Assembly: GCA_021795795.1 (NCBI GenBank)
Contig: JAJYPA010000076.1
Location: forward strand, 1 to 23,391
Direction of reading: 5' to 3'
DNA: 23,391 nucleotides
Source of the DNA: Pseudomonadota bacterium
GTDB lineage: Bacteria; Pseudomonadota; Gammaproteobacteria; Halothiobacillales; Halothiobacillaceae
Positions 1 to 8,320 of the stretch are shown here, piece by piece (within the stretch, counting starts at the first letter, position 1; each line of letters opens with the position of its first letter). Both the position numbers and the translations under genes were made by a program. The notes under the pieces were generated by a model, which ran no database searches, was not told where the DNA came from, and was given only the letters and a program-made list of their open reading frames with translations.

Positions 1-612
1 TACAGCCTGTTCGACCGAACCACCGGCAGGCCTGTCTGTGTGGGTAATGGTGAGGTTGCCAGGAGGAGTACTCAGGAGGGTTTCAAGAGCATCCCGTGTC
101 CGGGACCTCAGGGGTGTGCCTTGGGCACTGAGTTGGGGTGCAAGCCGTATGGGCGGCTGAATGTACAGATCGAGGGACAGGAAGACGACCTGGGTAGTTT
201 TATGTTCCGAACGACGGGATACAACTCTATCCGGACATTGGCGGCACGACTGCAGTATTTAAATGCGGTCAGCGGGGGCCGAGCGCGGTATTTGCCACTG
301 TCATTAAAGCTGCGGGCAAAGAGTACCGCCCAGTCCCATCGGGCACCGGTGTATTATGTTGACGTGGTTTTCAGAGATGGCATAGAGTCCAAGCAGGCGC
401 TTATAGAGGCAAAAACGTTGGCTGAACAGTCTGGGGAGTACGTGGCCGACCTGGAGGCTGCAGCGAAAGCGGGACTCGGTAATGGTGCCTTTGAAGAGAC
501 GGAAGATGAAGGTGCTGAGGTAGTGGAAGAATTCTTTCCGGCTGCTGAGAATGCGCCCCATCTGAATGAGGCTCGTGGGCTGACGGCAATGGAAACAAGA
601 CGCGTGGGTTGA
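1..612 (+). CDS. gp3/recombination directionality factor-like protein, 5' end outside window
   Basis: The frame is open from base 1, so the 5' end lies outside the window and the GTG at 40 is unlikely to be the true start. The visible part has YSLFDRTTGRPVCVGNGE, the cysteine-rich CPGPQGCALGTELGCKPYG and then LGSFMFRTTGYNSIRTLAARL. From memory these match a family found in ICEs and integrative islands, variously named 'hydrolase or metal-binding protein' or phage gp3-like recombination directionality factor. The cysteines suggest metal binding. The acidic tail (EETEDEGAEVVEEFF) is also typical. If it is an RDF it would bias integrase toward excision; that role is inferred. It reads toward the defence block but is separated from it by a hairpin and a decayed stretch, so it probably belongs to the carrier element and not to the cargo. 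Confidence 0.72.
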   Translation, partial: YSLFDRTTGRPVCVGNGEVARRSTQEGFKSIPCPGPQGCALGTELGCKPYGRLNVQIEGQEDDLGSFMFRTTGYNSIRTLAARLQYLNAVSGGRARYLPLSLKLRAKSTAQSHRAPVYYVDVVFRDGIESKQALIEAKTLAEQSGEYVADLEAAAKAGLGNGAFEETEDEGAEVVEEFFPAAENAPHLNEARGLTAMETRRVG

Positions 613-615
613 TGC

Positions 616-645
616 GTTATCCTTGGGCGAATGCCCAGGGATAAC
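616..645 (+). terminator. strong hairpin after the gp3-like gene, possible terminator
   Basis: Bases 616-628 (gttatccttgggc) pair with 633-645 (gcccagggataac) around a 4-nt loop. All 13 positions pair if one G-T wobble is allowed. The hairpin begins 3 nt after the stop codon. A run of eight T follows at 657-664, but 11 nt after the stem, so this is not a textbook intrinsic terminator. It could instead be an mRNA-stabilising structure or a protein-binding site. Confidence 0.4.
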
Positions 646-670
646 CTTCTCTATGGTTTTTTTTGAGGTG

Positions 671-850
671 ATGATAATGGCCGTTCGACCGGATATGGTA
701 ACATTGCGCTATGATAAGCGTTGATGGAAACACTAATGACTGCGTGGGCCGGAGTACCGGCTGTGGCTCAAAGATTATCTCGCGATATATGGCACAAAAA
801 ATGCCGTATTGATGTCGGCCTATAACGCCACGACAAAGGCAGACTCTTGA
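671..850 (+). pseudogene. decayed coding remnant at left edge of the defence block
   Basis: One reading frame shows two protein-like pieces separated by three stops (722-724 and two consecutive stops at 734-739). The first is MIMAVRPDMVTLRYDKR, starting at 671 with GAGGTG just upstream. The second is a 36-residue stretch (740-847) containing EYRLWLKDYLAIYGTKNAV and ending at TGA 848-850. That TGA overlaps the TTG start of the helicase at 847. I do not recognise the protein. The pieces may be one degraded small gene, or the ends of two genes joined when the cargo was inserted. It explains most of the 613-846 gap. Confidence 0.35.
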
Positions 851-3800
851 CGGAACTGATCGACAACATCAACAGCCTGCTCGGCGACGATCTCAAGCGG
901 ACGCTCAAGCCGGGTGCCCGCTTGAGGATTGCGGCTTCCTGCTTCTCGATGTACGCGTTCGAAGCGCTGAAAGCAGAGCTTGAAAAGATCGACGAGCTGC
1001 ACTTCATCTTTACCTCGCCGACGTTCACCGCCAACGTGGTCACCGACAAGATTCGCAAGGAACGTAAAGAATTCCACATCCCTAAGGTGGATCGTGAACG
1101 CAGCCTGTACGGCAGTGAATTTGAAATCCAGTTGCGCAACAAGCTTACCCAGCGCGCGATTGCAAAAGAGTGTGCTGACTGGATGAGGCACAAAGCGAAA
1201 TTCAAGTCCAATCGCAGCAAAGCTCCGATGCAGCAGTTCGCCTGCGTGCAAGCCTCCGCCGGAGACACTGCCTATATGCCATTACACGGCTTTACAGCCG
1301 TCGATCTCGGCTACCAACAAGGCAATGCTGTCTCCAATCTCGTCAACAAGATGGACGAGCCAGCCTTCACGGTGACTTACCTCAGTCTGTTTAATCAGAT
1401 CTGGCAAGACCCTGAGAAGCTGGAAGATGTGACCACACAAATCTACGACCACATCGCGTCCGTTTACCAAGAGAACGCGCCCGAGAGTATCTACTTCCTG
1501 ATGCTGTACAACATCTTCAACGAGTTCCTGGACGACCTCAACGAGGATGTTTTGCCAAACGACCGCACGGGCTACCAGGACACGCTCATCTGGAACAAGC
1601 TCTTCAACTACCAGAGGGATGCGGCTACTGGGATCATTAACATGCTTGAGACCTACAGCGGATGCATACTGGCTGACAGCGTCGGATTGGGCAAGACCTT
1701 CACGGCCCTGGCGGTCGTCAAGTATTACGAACTGCGCAATAAGTCGGTTCTGGTGTTATGCCCCAAGAAGTTGGCGGACAACTGGCTGAACTACAACCGC
1801 AACCTTAGGACCAACATCTTTGCCCGTGACCGGTTCAACTATGACGTGCTATGTCATACCGACCTCAGCCGAACCAGTGGCGAGTCGTTTGGCACACCGC
1901 TAAACCGCATCAACTGGGGCAACTACGACCTCGTCGTTATTGACGAGTCGCACAACTTCCGCAACAACGACGCCTATAGGGACAAGGAAACCCGTTATCA
2001 GAGACTGATGAACAATGTCATCAGAGAAGGGGTAAAAACCAAGGTGCTGATGCTTTCGGCCACCCCAGTGAATAACCGCTTCAATGACCTGCGCAATCAA
2101 CTGGCACTGGCCTACGAGGGAGACTCCGAGAATCTCAGCAAGAAGTTGCAAACCGACAAGACGGTAGAGGACATCTTCCGTGGCGCGCAGGCCAGTTTCA
2201 ACGCATGGGCAAAGCTCCCACCAGAAAAGCGAACCGCGCGAGCCATCTTGGACTCGTTGGACTTCGACTTCTTCGAATTGCTCGACAGCGTCACGATCGC
2301 ACGCTCGCGCAAGCACATCCAGACCTTCTACGACACCAAGGATATCGGTCCATTCCCCGAGCGCCGCAAACCCTTGTCGTTCCACAGCCCACTCACGCAG
2401 CGAACTGACGTGATGAGCTTTAATGAGATCTTCGAGCAACTATCCCTGCTCAAACTTGCTGTCTATGCCCCTATCAGCTACATCCTGCCGAGTCGGGTCA
2501 AGAAGTACGAGGAGATGTACGACACGCAGTTAGCAGGTGGTAAAGGTAAACTCAGACAGGCTGATCGCGAAAAGAGCCTGCAGGCGCTGATGACAACCAA
2601 CCTGCTCAAGCGCCTCGAAAGCTCGATTGAGTCCTTCCGCTTGACGCTCCAGTCCCTGCGTGCGAACCACACGAATACGCTGGACAAGATCAGCGCCTTC
2701 AATCAGACCGGCAACCTCGACAGCATCGATGACCTGACCGACCAGTTGGAAAACCTCGACGCGGATGACGACGACCTGCCCTCCATTGGAGACAATGAGA
2801 TCGGCGGCAAGGTCAAAATCAGCCTCGCCGACATGGACTTGCCATCGTGGGAGCACGAGCTAAAAGTCGATCTGGAAATCATTGATGCCTTGCTGGCGTC
2901 GATGAACAAGATCACGCCTGCCGATGACGCCAAGTTGCAACACCTCAAGGCGCTGGTTCTCGAAAAGATCACCGCGCCACTGAACCCAGGCAACAAGAAG
3001 GTGTTGATCTTCACCGCCTTCGCCGACACCGCTGACTATCTGTATGCGAATTTGGCACCCGAGTTGCTGGCCACACAGGCCCTGCACAGCGCCAAAGTCA
3101 CAGGCAAAGGAGCGCCGAAGTCCACGCTTAAGAAGAGCTACGATTTTCAGGCGGTGCTCACCCTCTTCTCGCCGCGATCGAAGGAGAAGGCCATCGTGCT
3201 GCCGAACGAACCGGCAGAGATTGACCTATTGATCGGAACAGACTGCATCTCCGAGGGTCAGAATCTTCAGGACTGCGACTATTTGATCAACTACGACATC
3301 CACTGGAATCCGGTGCGCATCATCCAGCGCTTCGGCCGGGTGGATCGCATCGGCTCATCCAACAGCAGCATCCAACTGGTCAACTACTGGCCAGACATCT
3401 CGCTTGACGAGTACATCAACCTTAGGGAACGGGTTGAGAGCCGGATGATGATTGCCGACGTCACGGCCACGGGAGACGACAACGTGCTGAGCGCCCGAGC
3501 CAACGACGTGTCCTACCGCAAGGAGCAATTGCGTCGCCTGCAAGAGGAAGTGATCGAGCTGGAAGACCTGAAAACCGGCGTGTCCATTACTGACCTCGGA
3601 CTCAATGACTTCCGCATGGACTTGCTCAACTATGTGAAAACTAATGGCGAGTTGAGCAACGTGCCAAGCGGAATGCACGCAGTGGTACCCGCCAAACCTG
3701 AACTGGGACTGCGTCCAGGTGTAATCTTCACCCTGCGTAACCGTAATGCGAGCGTCAACGTCAGCCAGCAAAACCGGCTGCATCCGTACTACCTCGTCTA

Positions 3801-4122
3801 TATCAACCGTGACGGTGAGGTCATTCACGATCACACAGAGGTCAAGCGTTTGCTGGACCTAGTGCGCAGTTGCTGCAAAGGTCAAACCCAGCCCATTCCG
3901 GATGTCTGCCGCCTATTCAACAAGGAAACGGCCGATGGCCGCAAGATGCAGGTGTACTCCGACCTGCTTGGCAAGACCATCCGCTCGATGATCGAAGTGA
4001 AGGAAGAGAAGGATCTGGATAGCCTGTTCAGCGGCGGCAAGACCACCGCGCTGGTCAACACCATTGCCGGGCTGGACGACTTCGAACTGATCACCTTCCT
4101 CGTGATTCAGGAGGCCGGATGA
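847..4122 (+). CDS. SNF2-like helicase with degenerate PLD-like N-terminal region
   Basis: This is a 1091-residue superfamily 2 ATPase. Motifs: Walker A SVGLGKT (278-284), DESH (366-369), SATP (404-407), and motif VI QRFGRVDR (827-834) preceded by TDCISEGQNLQ. It should use ATP to translocate on or remodel DNA. The first ~200 residues resemble PLD-like regions of defence helicases, but the expected HxK pair is not visible: the best candidate, HGFTAVDLG, has F where K should be. A long, charged insertion separates the two RecA lobes. The start is TTG, with AAAGG (835-839) 7 nt upstream; an in-frame stop at 823-825 limits any extension. The end overlaps DUF4391 by 4 nt (ATGA), so the two are likely co-translated. 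It could be a targeting or translocating subunit of the Mod/Res system downstream, or part of a separate system. Confidence 0.87.
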   Translation: MTELIDNINSLLGDDLKRTLKPGARLRIAASCFSMYAFEALKAELEKIDELHFIFTSPTFTANVVTDKIRKERKEFHIPKVDRERSLYGSEFEIQLRNKLTQRAIAKECADWMRHKAKFKSNRSKAPMQQFACVQASAGDTAYMPLHGFTAVDLGYQQGNAVSNLVNKMDEPAFTVTYLSLFNQIWQDPEKLEDVTTQIYDHIASVYQENAPESIYFLMLYNIFNEFLDDLNEDVLPNDRTGYQDTLIWNKLFNYQRDAATGIINMLETYSGCILADSVGLGKTFTALAVVKYYELRNKSVLVLCPKKLADNWLNYNRNLRTNIFARDRFNYDVLCHTDLSRTSGESFGTPLNRINWGNYDLVVIDESHNFRNNDAYRDKETRYQRLMNNVIREGVKTKVLMLSATPVNNRFNDLRNQLALAYEGDSENLSKKLQTDKTVEDIFRGAQASFNAWAKLPPEKRTARAILDSLDFDFFELLDSVTIARSRKHIQTFYDTKDIGPFPERRKPLSFHSPLTQRTDVMSFNEIFEQLSLLKLAVYAPISYILPSRVKKYEEMYDTQLAGGKGKLRQADREKSLQALMTTNLLKRLESSIESFRLTLQSLRANHTNTLDKISAFNQTGNLDSIDDLTDQLENLDADDDDLPSIGDNEIGGKVKISLADMDLPSWEHELKVDLEIIDALLASMNKITPADDAKLQHLKALVLEKITAPLNPGNKKVLIFTAFADTADYLYANLAPELLATQALHSAKVTGKGAPKSTLKKSYDFQAVLTLFSPRSKEKAIVLPNEPAEIDLLIGTDCISEGQNLQDCDYLINYDIHWNPVRIIQRFGRVDRIGSSNSSIQLVNYWPDISLDEYINLRERVESRMMIADVTATGDDNVLSARANDVSYRKEQLRRLQEEVIELEDLKTGVSITDLGLNDFRMDLLNYVKTNGELSNVPSGMHAVVPAKPELGLRPGVIFTLRNRNASVNVSQQNRLHPYYLVYINRDGEVIHDHTEVKRLLDLVRSCCKGQTQPIPDVCRLFNKETADGRKMQVYSDLLGKTIRSMIEVKEEKDLDSLFSGGKTTALVNTIAGLDDFELITFLVIQEAG

Positions 4123-4808
4123 GTCATCCCGCCCGATTGGAGTCGAACGCCGCGTTCATCAACTACCCGAAGCAGGCCATCTTTGGCCGCACCCTGCCAA
4201 AGAACAAAATCTACGAACACAGCGGTGCCAACACGAGGCTGAAGGACTTGTTCGTCAAGCAAGTAGAACAGATCGTTTGGCAATACAAGCTGGCCCCGGA
4301 AACGATCAACCTGTCCGCCAAGCCGGGGGTGCCAGAGATTCAGGTTTTCTTCATCCAGCTCAAGACGGCGGAGCTGAATCTGGACGTGTTGCGCTGCATC
4401 GATGGCGCGGTGCAGTTTCCCATCATTTTCGAACTGAGCTTTGATGGCCAAACACAAGTGGTTGCCGCGTACAAGCGCTCGAACGAGTCAGACGCCAGCT
4501 GTTGGGTGTTGAGCGACTACTTTGCGACGGCGTGGTTACCGAGCGATATCGAACGCGCTGCCATGCCCTTGGCACTCGACTTGGATGGCTTGTACGAGCA
4601 GGTGCTTCACCGCCTGATCCCCACGCCCGCGCGCCCGCAAGAAAGTCTCGCTGACTTGGTCGCCCGCGTCGAACAGGTTGCGGCAAAGCAGCGTGAGGTC
4701 GAGAAGGCCGCCAGCAAGCTTTCTAAAGAAAAGCAATTCAATCGTAAGATTGAGATCAACGCCGATCTGCGGAAGCTTAAATCCGAACTGGAAGCACTCT
4801 CACAATGA
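4119..4808 (+). CDS. DUF4391-family protein
   Basis: This 229-residue protein starts inside the helicase stop (ATGA, 4119-4122), implying translational coupling. Its opening (NYPKQAIFGRTLPKNKIYEH), the VEQIVWQYKLAPETINLS segment and the partner helicase fit the DUF4391 family as I remember it, which commonly sits between an SNF2-type helicase and an adenine methyltransferase. Residues ~176-229 are charged and heptad-like (EQVAAKQREVEKAASKLSKE), probably a coiled coil for binding another subunit. I see no catalytic motif, signal peptide or membrane segment. A structural or adaptor role is inferred. Confidence 0.75.
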   Translation: MSHPARLESNAAFINYPKQAIFGRTLPKNKIYEHSGANTRLKDLFVKQVEQIVWQYKLAPETINLSAKPGVPEIQVFFIQLKTAELNLDVLRCIDGAVQFPIIFELSFDGQTQVVAAYKRSNESDASCWVLSDYFATAWLPSDIERAAMPLALDLDGLYEQVLHRLIPTPARPQESLADLVARVEQVAAKQREVEKAASKLSKEKQFNRKIEINADLRKLKSELEALSQ

Positions 4809-4831
4809 TAGGCAAAATAATCAGGGCGAAA

Positions 4832-4933
4832 ATGGGAGCTAGGATCAACGTCGACGAGATACTACTGGAAGAAATTCGGGAGATTTCTGAAATCGAAACG
4901 GCAACAGACTTAAGGTGCAGAAACCGGAAATGA
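4832..4933 (+). CDS. 33-residue VapB-antitoxin-like small ORF coupled to the OLD gene
   Basis: ATG at 4832 has AGGG 5 nt upstream. The product starts MGARINVDEILLEEIREISE, which resembles the ribbon-helix start of VapB-type antitoxins (the usual pattern is ...NIDDELLAEA...TGIKTK...). It is much shorter than a full antitoxin (normally about 65-90 residues) and no PIN toxin follows. Its TGA (4931-4933) overlaps the likely ATG of the OLD gene (4930-4932) as ATGA. It may be an antitoxin remnant, a translational-coupling leader, or a small autoregulator. The similarity is short, so the family call is tentative. Confidence 0.4.
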   Translation: MGARINVDEILLEEIREISEIETATDLRCRNRK

Positions 4934-6810
4934 AAATCCAATCCGTTCACATAAAGAACTTCCGCACGTTAAAAGACGTGACGATCCCCTTCGATTCCGT
5001 CACGACCTTTATCGGGCCAAACGGTGTTGGCAAGTCAACTGTACTGCGTGCGCTAGACTGGTTCTTCAACGGCAAGCCTGGCTCATTGACAGAAAGAGAC
5101 TGCTCTTTTGGGGCGACTGACGAGGACATTGAGGTTCAGGTCACTTTCTCTGACCTCACGGAGACGGACCGAGATGAACTTGGCAAGTACGCACCTGAGG
5201 GAGTTGCCACCTTCACTGCATGGAAGCGCCGGTCACCTGATGGCGCCGATGTGCTCTCCGCTAATGCAAAGGGCTTCCCGGATTTCAACGCAATCAAAGC
5301 GGCAAGCGGTGCGACTGCTAAGAAGGATCTGTACGCAGAGCTCCGACGTAGCCTTCCCGACCTAAATCTTCCTGCGGCCAACTCCGGAACAGCTGTAGAA
5401 CAGGCGATGACGTCATGGGAGGCATCTCATACAGATCAACTTATCGACGCTCCCGAAACGCTACTCACCAACTTTTTTGGTTTCAACAGCGGCGGCAAGA
5501 TGAGTGGGCTCTTCGATTTCGTCCTGGTCACTGCCGACCTTCGCGCAAGCGAGGAGTCAATCGACGGTAAGTCGAGCATCATCGGCCGAATCCTTGAGCG
5601 CTCAATCAATCGTGCTGCCGCTGATGAAGCAATCGCAGAAATTGTCGCTGACTCGCGTGCAAAGCAGCAGCAGGTCTATGAGGAGAAGTTCAAGGAACAG
5701 CTTGATGCCATCACTACGCAGCTCAACGAGGTAGTCACAACCTACGCGCCTGGTCGGGCGGTCACGGTTTTTCCGTCCGAGGTGGAACTCAAGGCACCTC
5801 GCACGACGTTCGACGTAGCCGTGATGGATGGCTCAACCGAGACCGCAGTAGATCGACAAGGACATGGCTTTCAGCGCACACTTCTGATCTCGGCTCTCCA
5901 ACTCTTGGCGCAGTCGGGCGCTGCTTCGGCGGAGGGTTTCATCTGCTTAGCGATTGAGGAGCCGGAACTCTTTCAGCACCCGATCCAGGCGCAGACTTTT
6001 GCGAAGGTACTCAGGTCGCTCGCCGATGATGCCGGTAAGCGCATCCAAGTAACCTATGCGACGCATAGTCCCTACTTCCTTGAGTCTCGGCATTTTGACC
6101 AGGTCAGGCGGCTGACGAGGTCGCTTGAACAGCCGCCTGTGGTCTCCGTTCATTACACAACGGTTGCTAGCGTGAAGGCCAAGCTTCACGGAGTAGTGAA
6201 TGGTGATGTAGTAGATCGGCGGCTTGACAACAATGTGACCGACCAGCTAGACATAGCACTTTTTGCGAATCGTGCATTCCTCGTGGAAGGTACGACAGAG
6301 TCTGCCGTGTTCTACGGTGTCGGCGATAGGTGTTCTCCTGGCTCGCTTGAGGCGGCAGGTATCTCGATTGTCCCTGTTGGTGCAAAGACATCAATACCAC
6401 TCGCGCATGCAATCCTGACATTGATTGGCGTTCCTGTTTACGCGCTTTTTGATGCGGATGGTGGGTTTGAGGCGTACGCCAAGACCAAAAACAAGAAGCA
6501 AGAAGATATCGATAAGGAGCGGAACAACCATGCAGCAGAGAACTGCAAACTAATGCGGTATTTCGGTCTACCTGAAGAAGACTTCCCGTCTGCTGCCGTT
6601 GCTGAGGAAGTGGCTATCTTTGAAGATCACCTTGAAGCGTTTCTGTCTGCGAACTGGACCGAATGGGTAACGGCCTGCAACAGCGTCGAGACTGACGCAG
6701 GAATAAAGCTATCGAAGAATCAACTCGCGTACCGGACGGCCACACTCAAGTCCGAAGGAGTGGTGCCGGAGATGCTTCTACAAATTTTGGCTAAGGCGGA
6801 GGGAAAATAG
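4930..6810 (+). CDS. OLD-family ATPase with C-terminal TOPRIM nuclease domain
   Basis: The 626-residue protein begins [17 protein letters not shown], the usual start of OLD/RecF-like ATPases. Motifs: Walker [10 protein letters not shown] (29-37), Walker B region [11 protein letters not shown] (EEPE 343-346) and THSPYF shortly after. The TOPRIM part has VEGTTE (452-457, E453) and FDADGG (D508, D510). OLD proteins are ATP-regulated DNA nucleases; GajA of Gabija is one, but no UvrD-like GajB lies nearby. I prefer ATG 4930 to the upstream GTG 4915 because it overlaps the preceding small ORF as ATGA. The stop is 2 nt before the DUF2130 start, so the two are likely made together. The gene interrupts what would otherwise be a DUF4391-Mod junction. 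Being nested in a restriction operon suggests anti-phage function; this is inference. Confidence 0.87.
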   Translation: MKIQSVHIKNFRTLKDVTIPFDSVTTFIGPNGVGKSTVLRALDWFFNGKPGSLTERDCSFGATDEDIEVQVTFSDLTETDRDELGKYAPEGVATFTAWKRRSPDGADVLSANAKGFPDFNAIKAASGATAKKDLYAELRRSLPDLNLPAANSGTAVEQAMTSWEASHTDQLIDAPETLLTNFFGFNSGGKMSGLFDFVLVTADLRASEESIDGKSSIIGRILERSINRAAADEAIAEIVADSRAKQQQVYEEKFKEQLDAITTQLNEVVTTYAPGRAVTVFPSEVELKAPRTTFDVAVMDGSTETAVDRQGHGFQRTLLISALQLLAQSGAASAEGFICLAIEEPELFQHPIQAQTFAKVLRSLADDAGKRIQVTYATHSPYFLESRHFDQVRRLTRSLEQPPVVSVHYTTVASVKAKLHGVVNGDVVDRRLDNNVTDQLDIALFANRAFLVEGTTESAVFYGVGDRCSPGSLEAAGISIVPVGAKTSIPLAHAILTLIGVPVYALFDADGGFEAYAKTKNKKQEDIDKERNNHAAENCKLMRYFGLPEEDFPSAAVAEEVAIFEDHLEAFLSANWTEWVTACNSVETDAGIKLSKNQLAYRTATLKSEGVVPEMLLQILAKAEGK

Positions 6811-6812
6811 TC

Positions 6813-8222
6813 ATGCATGAAATCATCTGCCCGCACTGCGGTAAGGCATTCAAGATTGATGAAGCCGGGTACGCGGACATCCTGAAGCAAGTTCGCGATA
6901 GCGATTTCGAGAAGCAGTTACATGAGCGGCTTGAGCTGGCTGAGCAGGACAAGCGGAATGCCGTCGAACTCGCCGAAGCCAAGGTCGCCAGCGAATTGCA
7001 GAAGGCCGCTTCTGCCAAGGACGCCGAGATCCAGGACCTGAAAGCCAAGCTTGATGCCGGTGAGGTTGCGCAGCAACTCGCGGTAACCCAGGCCCTGAGC
7101 GCAGTGGAGAAAGAGCGTGACGCGCTTGCAAACGAGCTTGAGCAGGCGAAGCATGACAAGCAAGCCGCATTCCAGCTAGCTGAGGCGAAGCTCTTGAACG
7201 AGTTGCAGAGAACAGCGGTGGCGAAGGAAGCAGAGATTCAAGACCTGAAGGCCAAGCTCAACGCTATCGAGGTTGCGCAAAAGCTCGCAACCATTGAGGC
7301 GGTCAGTGTGGTCGAGAAGGAGCGCGACGAACTGAAGAGCGGCTTGCAGCGGATGGAGCTTGAAAAACAGCTCGCCGAGAAGTCGCTGAAAGACAAATAC
7401 GAGACGCAAATCAAGGATCGCGATGATGCGATAGAACGCCTTCGGGATATGAAGGCGCGGCTATCGACCAAGATGGTCGGCGAAACACTTGAACAACACT
7501 GCGAGACAGAGTTCAACCGAATCCGTGCCACTGCGTTTCCCAGAGCATACTTCGAGAAGGACAATGATTCGCGGGCTGGCAGTAAGGGCGATTATATTTT
7601 CCGCGACTCAGATGAGGCTGGCACCGAGATTGTCTCGATCATGTTTGAGATGAAAAACGAGAGTGACGAAACGGCCACCAAGAAAAAGAACGAAGACTTC
7701 TTGAAAGAGCTCGATAAAGATCGCACCGAGAAGGGCTGCGAGTATGCAGTTCTGGTTTCCCTACTCGAACCCGACAGCGAGCTATATAACTCTGGGATAG
7801 TCGATATGTTTCATCGCTACCCAAAGATGTACATCGTCCGACCGCAGTTCTTCATCCCCATCATCACGCTGCTACGAAATGCGGCGATGAACTCGCTCAA
7901 ATATAAGACAGAGCTTGCGCTCGTGAAAGCACAGAATATCGACATCACGAACTTCGAAACCGACCTTGAGACGTTCAAGACCGCATTTGCAAAAAACTAC
8001 GACCTCGCCTCAAGGCGCTTCCAAACGGCAATTGATGAAATTGATAAATCAATTGACCACCTACAAAAAACGAAAGAGGCGCTGCTTGGCACCGATCGGA
8101 ACCTTCGTCTTGCCAACGATAAGGCGCAAGATGTAACGATCAAAAAGCTAACTCGGGGCAACCCGACAATGGCGGCCAAGTTTACCGAACTTAAGAATCA
8201 AGGTTCGTCTGATACAGAATGA
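6813..8222 (+). CDS. DUF2130 protein: zinc knuckle, coiled coil, PD-(D/E)XK-like domain
   Basis: The 469-residue protein opens with CPHCGKAF (residues 6-13), then a long charged coiled coil to about residue 225. Next comes the DUF2130 core: GDYIF with D260 and FEMKN with E279 and K281, a D...ExK arrangement that fits the PD-(D/E)XK nuclease fold assigned to this family. The rest is helical, with a second coiled region near 410-450. The coiled coil contains an internal 69-residue duplication. The gene starts 2 nt after the OLD stop, with GGAGGG in the end of the OLD gene as the ribosome-binding site. DNA cleavage is inferred from the motif. It could pair with OLD as a two-subunit nuclease, or act alone on invading DNA. 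The stop overlaps another ATG (ATGA at 8219-8222) of uncertain value. Confidence 0.82.
   Translation: MHEIICPHCGKAFKIDEAGYADILKQVRDSDFEKQLHERLELAEQDKRNAVELAEAKVASELQKAASAKDAEIQDLKAKLDAGEVAQQLAVTQALSAVEKERDALANELEQAKHDKQAAFQLAEAKLLNELQRTAVAKEAEIQDLKAKLNAIEVAQKLATIEAVSVVEKERDELKSGLQRMELEKQLAEKSLKDKYETQIKDRDDAIERLRDMKARLSTKMVGETLEQHCETEFNRIRATAFPRAYFEKDNDSRAGSKGDYIFRDSDEAGTEIVSIMFEMKNESDETATKKKNEDFLKELDKDRTEKGCEYAVLVSLLEPDSELYNSGIVDMFHRYPKMYIVRPQFFIPIITLLRNAAMNSLKYKTELALVKAQNIDITNFETDLETFKTAFAKNYDLASRRFQTAIDEIDKSIDHLQKTKEALLGTDRNLRLANDKAQDVTIKKLTRGNPTMAAKFTELKNQGSSDTE
6963..7334 (+). repeat. 69-codon tandem duplication in the DUF2130 coiled coil
   Basis: Two copies are offset by 207 bp: residues ~51-105 match ~120-174. 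Shared stretches include LAEAK (53/122), [10 protein letters not shown] (71/140) and VEKERD. At DNA level gagatccaggacctgaaagc (7026) matches gagattcaagacctgaaggc (7233). The period keeps the frame, so it lengthens the coiled coil without breaking the protein. The copies have diverged at many third positions, so the duplication is not very recent. Confidence 0.85.
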
Positions 8223-8320
8223 GTCAATCTATTTCAGCCGCATTTACGGGTAAAGCTGAGCATTCACCGCTTCACCGAAACCGTAGCACGGCTCAAGGAA
8301 ACAAACGATGGAAAAACTGA
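8219..8320 (+). other. small ORF and possible coding remnant between DUF2130 and Mod
   Basis: A 33-codon ORF starts at ATG 8219 (ATGA overlap with the DUF2130 stop) and ends inside the Mod gene. I do not recognise its product. A different frame of the same gap reads VKLSIHRFTETVARLKETND, which looks more protein-like and could be a leftover gene end from before OLD-DUF2130 arrived. The AAGGAA at 8295-8300 is the ribosome-binding site for Mod. Confidence 0.2.

Noticed and set aside
40..612. Complete 190-residue gene starting at GTG 40
   Set aside because: The frame is open and protein-like back to base 1, with conserved-looking residues before 40, so the gene is truncated by the window edge.
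1900..2439. Long minus-strand ORFs opposite the helicase and the other large genes
   Set aside because: They mirror strong coding frames on the plus strand, show no recognisable motifs, and are expected in GC-rich coding DNA.
4915..4929. GTG 4915 as start of the OLD gene
   Set aside because: It has no good ribosome-binding site, whereas ATG 4930 overlaps the preceding ORF's stop and gives the usual OLD start MKI.
7026..7334. CRISPR-like repeat array
   Set aside because: There are only two long, diverged copies inside a coding frame; no short regularly spaced repeats occur anywhere in the window.
4930..8222. Gabija (GajA-GajB)
   Set aside because: The OLD protein fits GajA broadly, but the neighbour is DUF2130 and no UvrD-like helicase is nearby.
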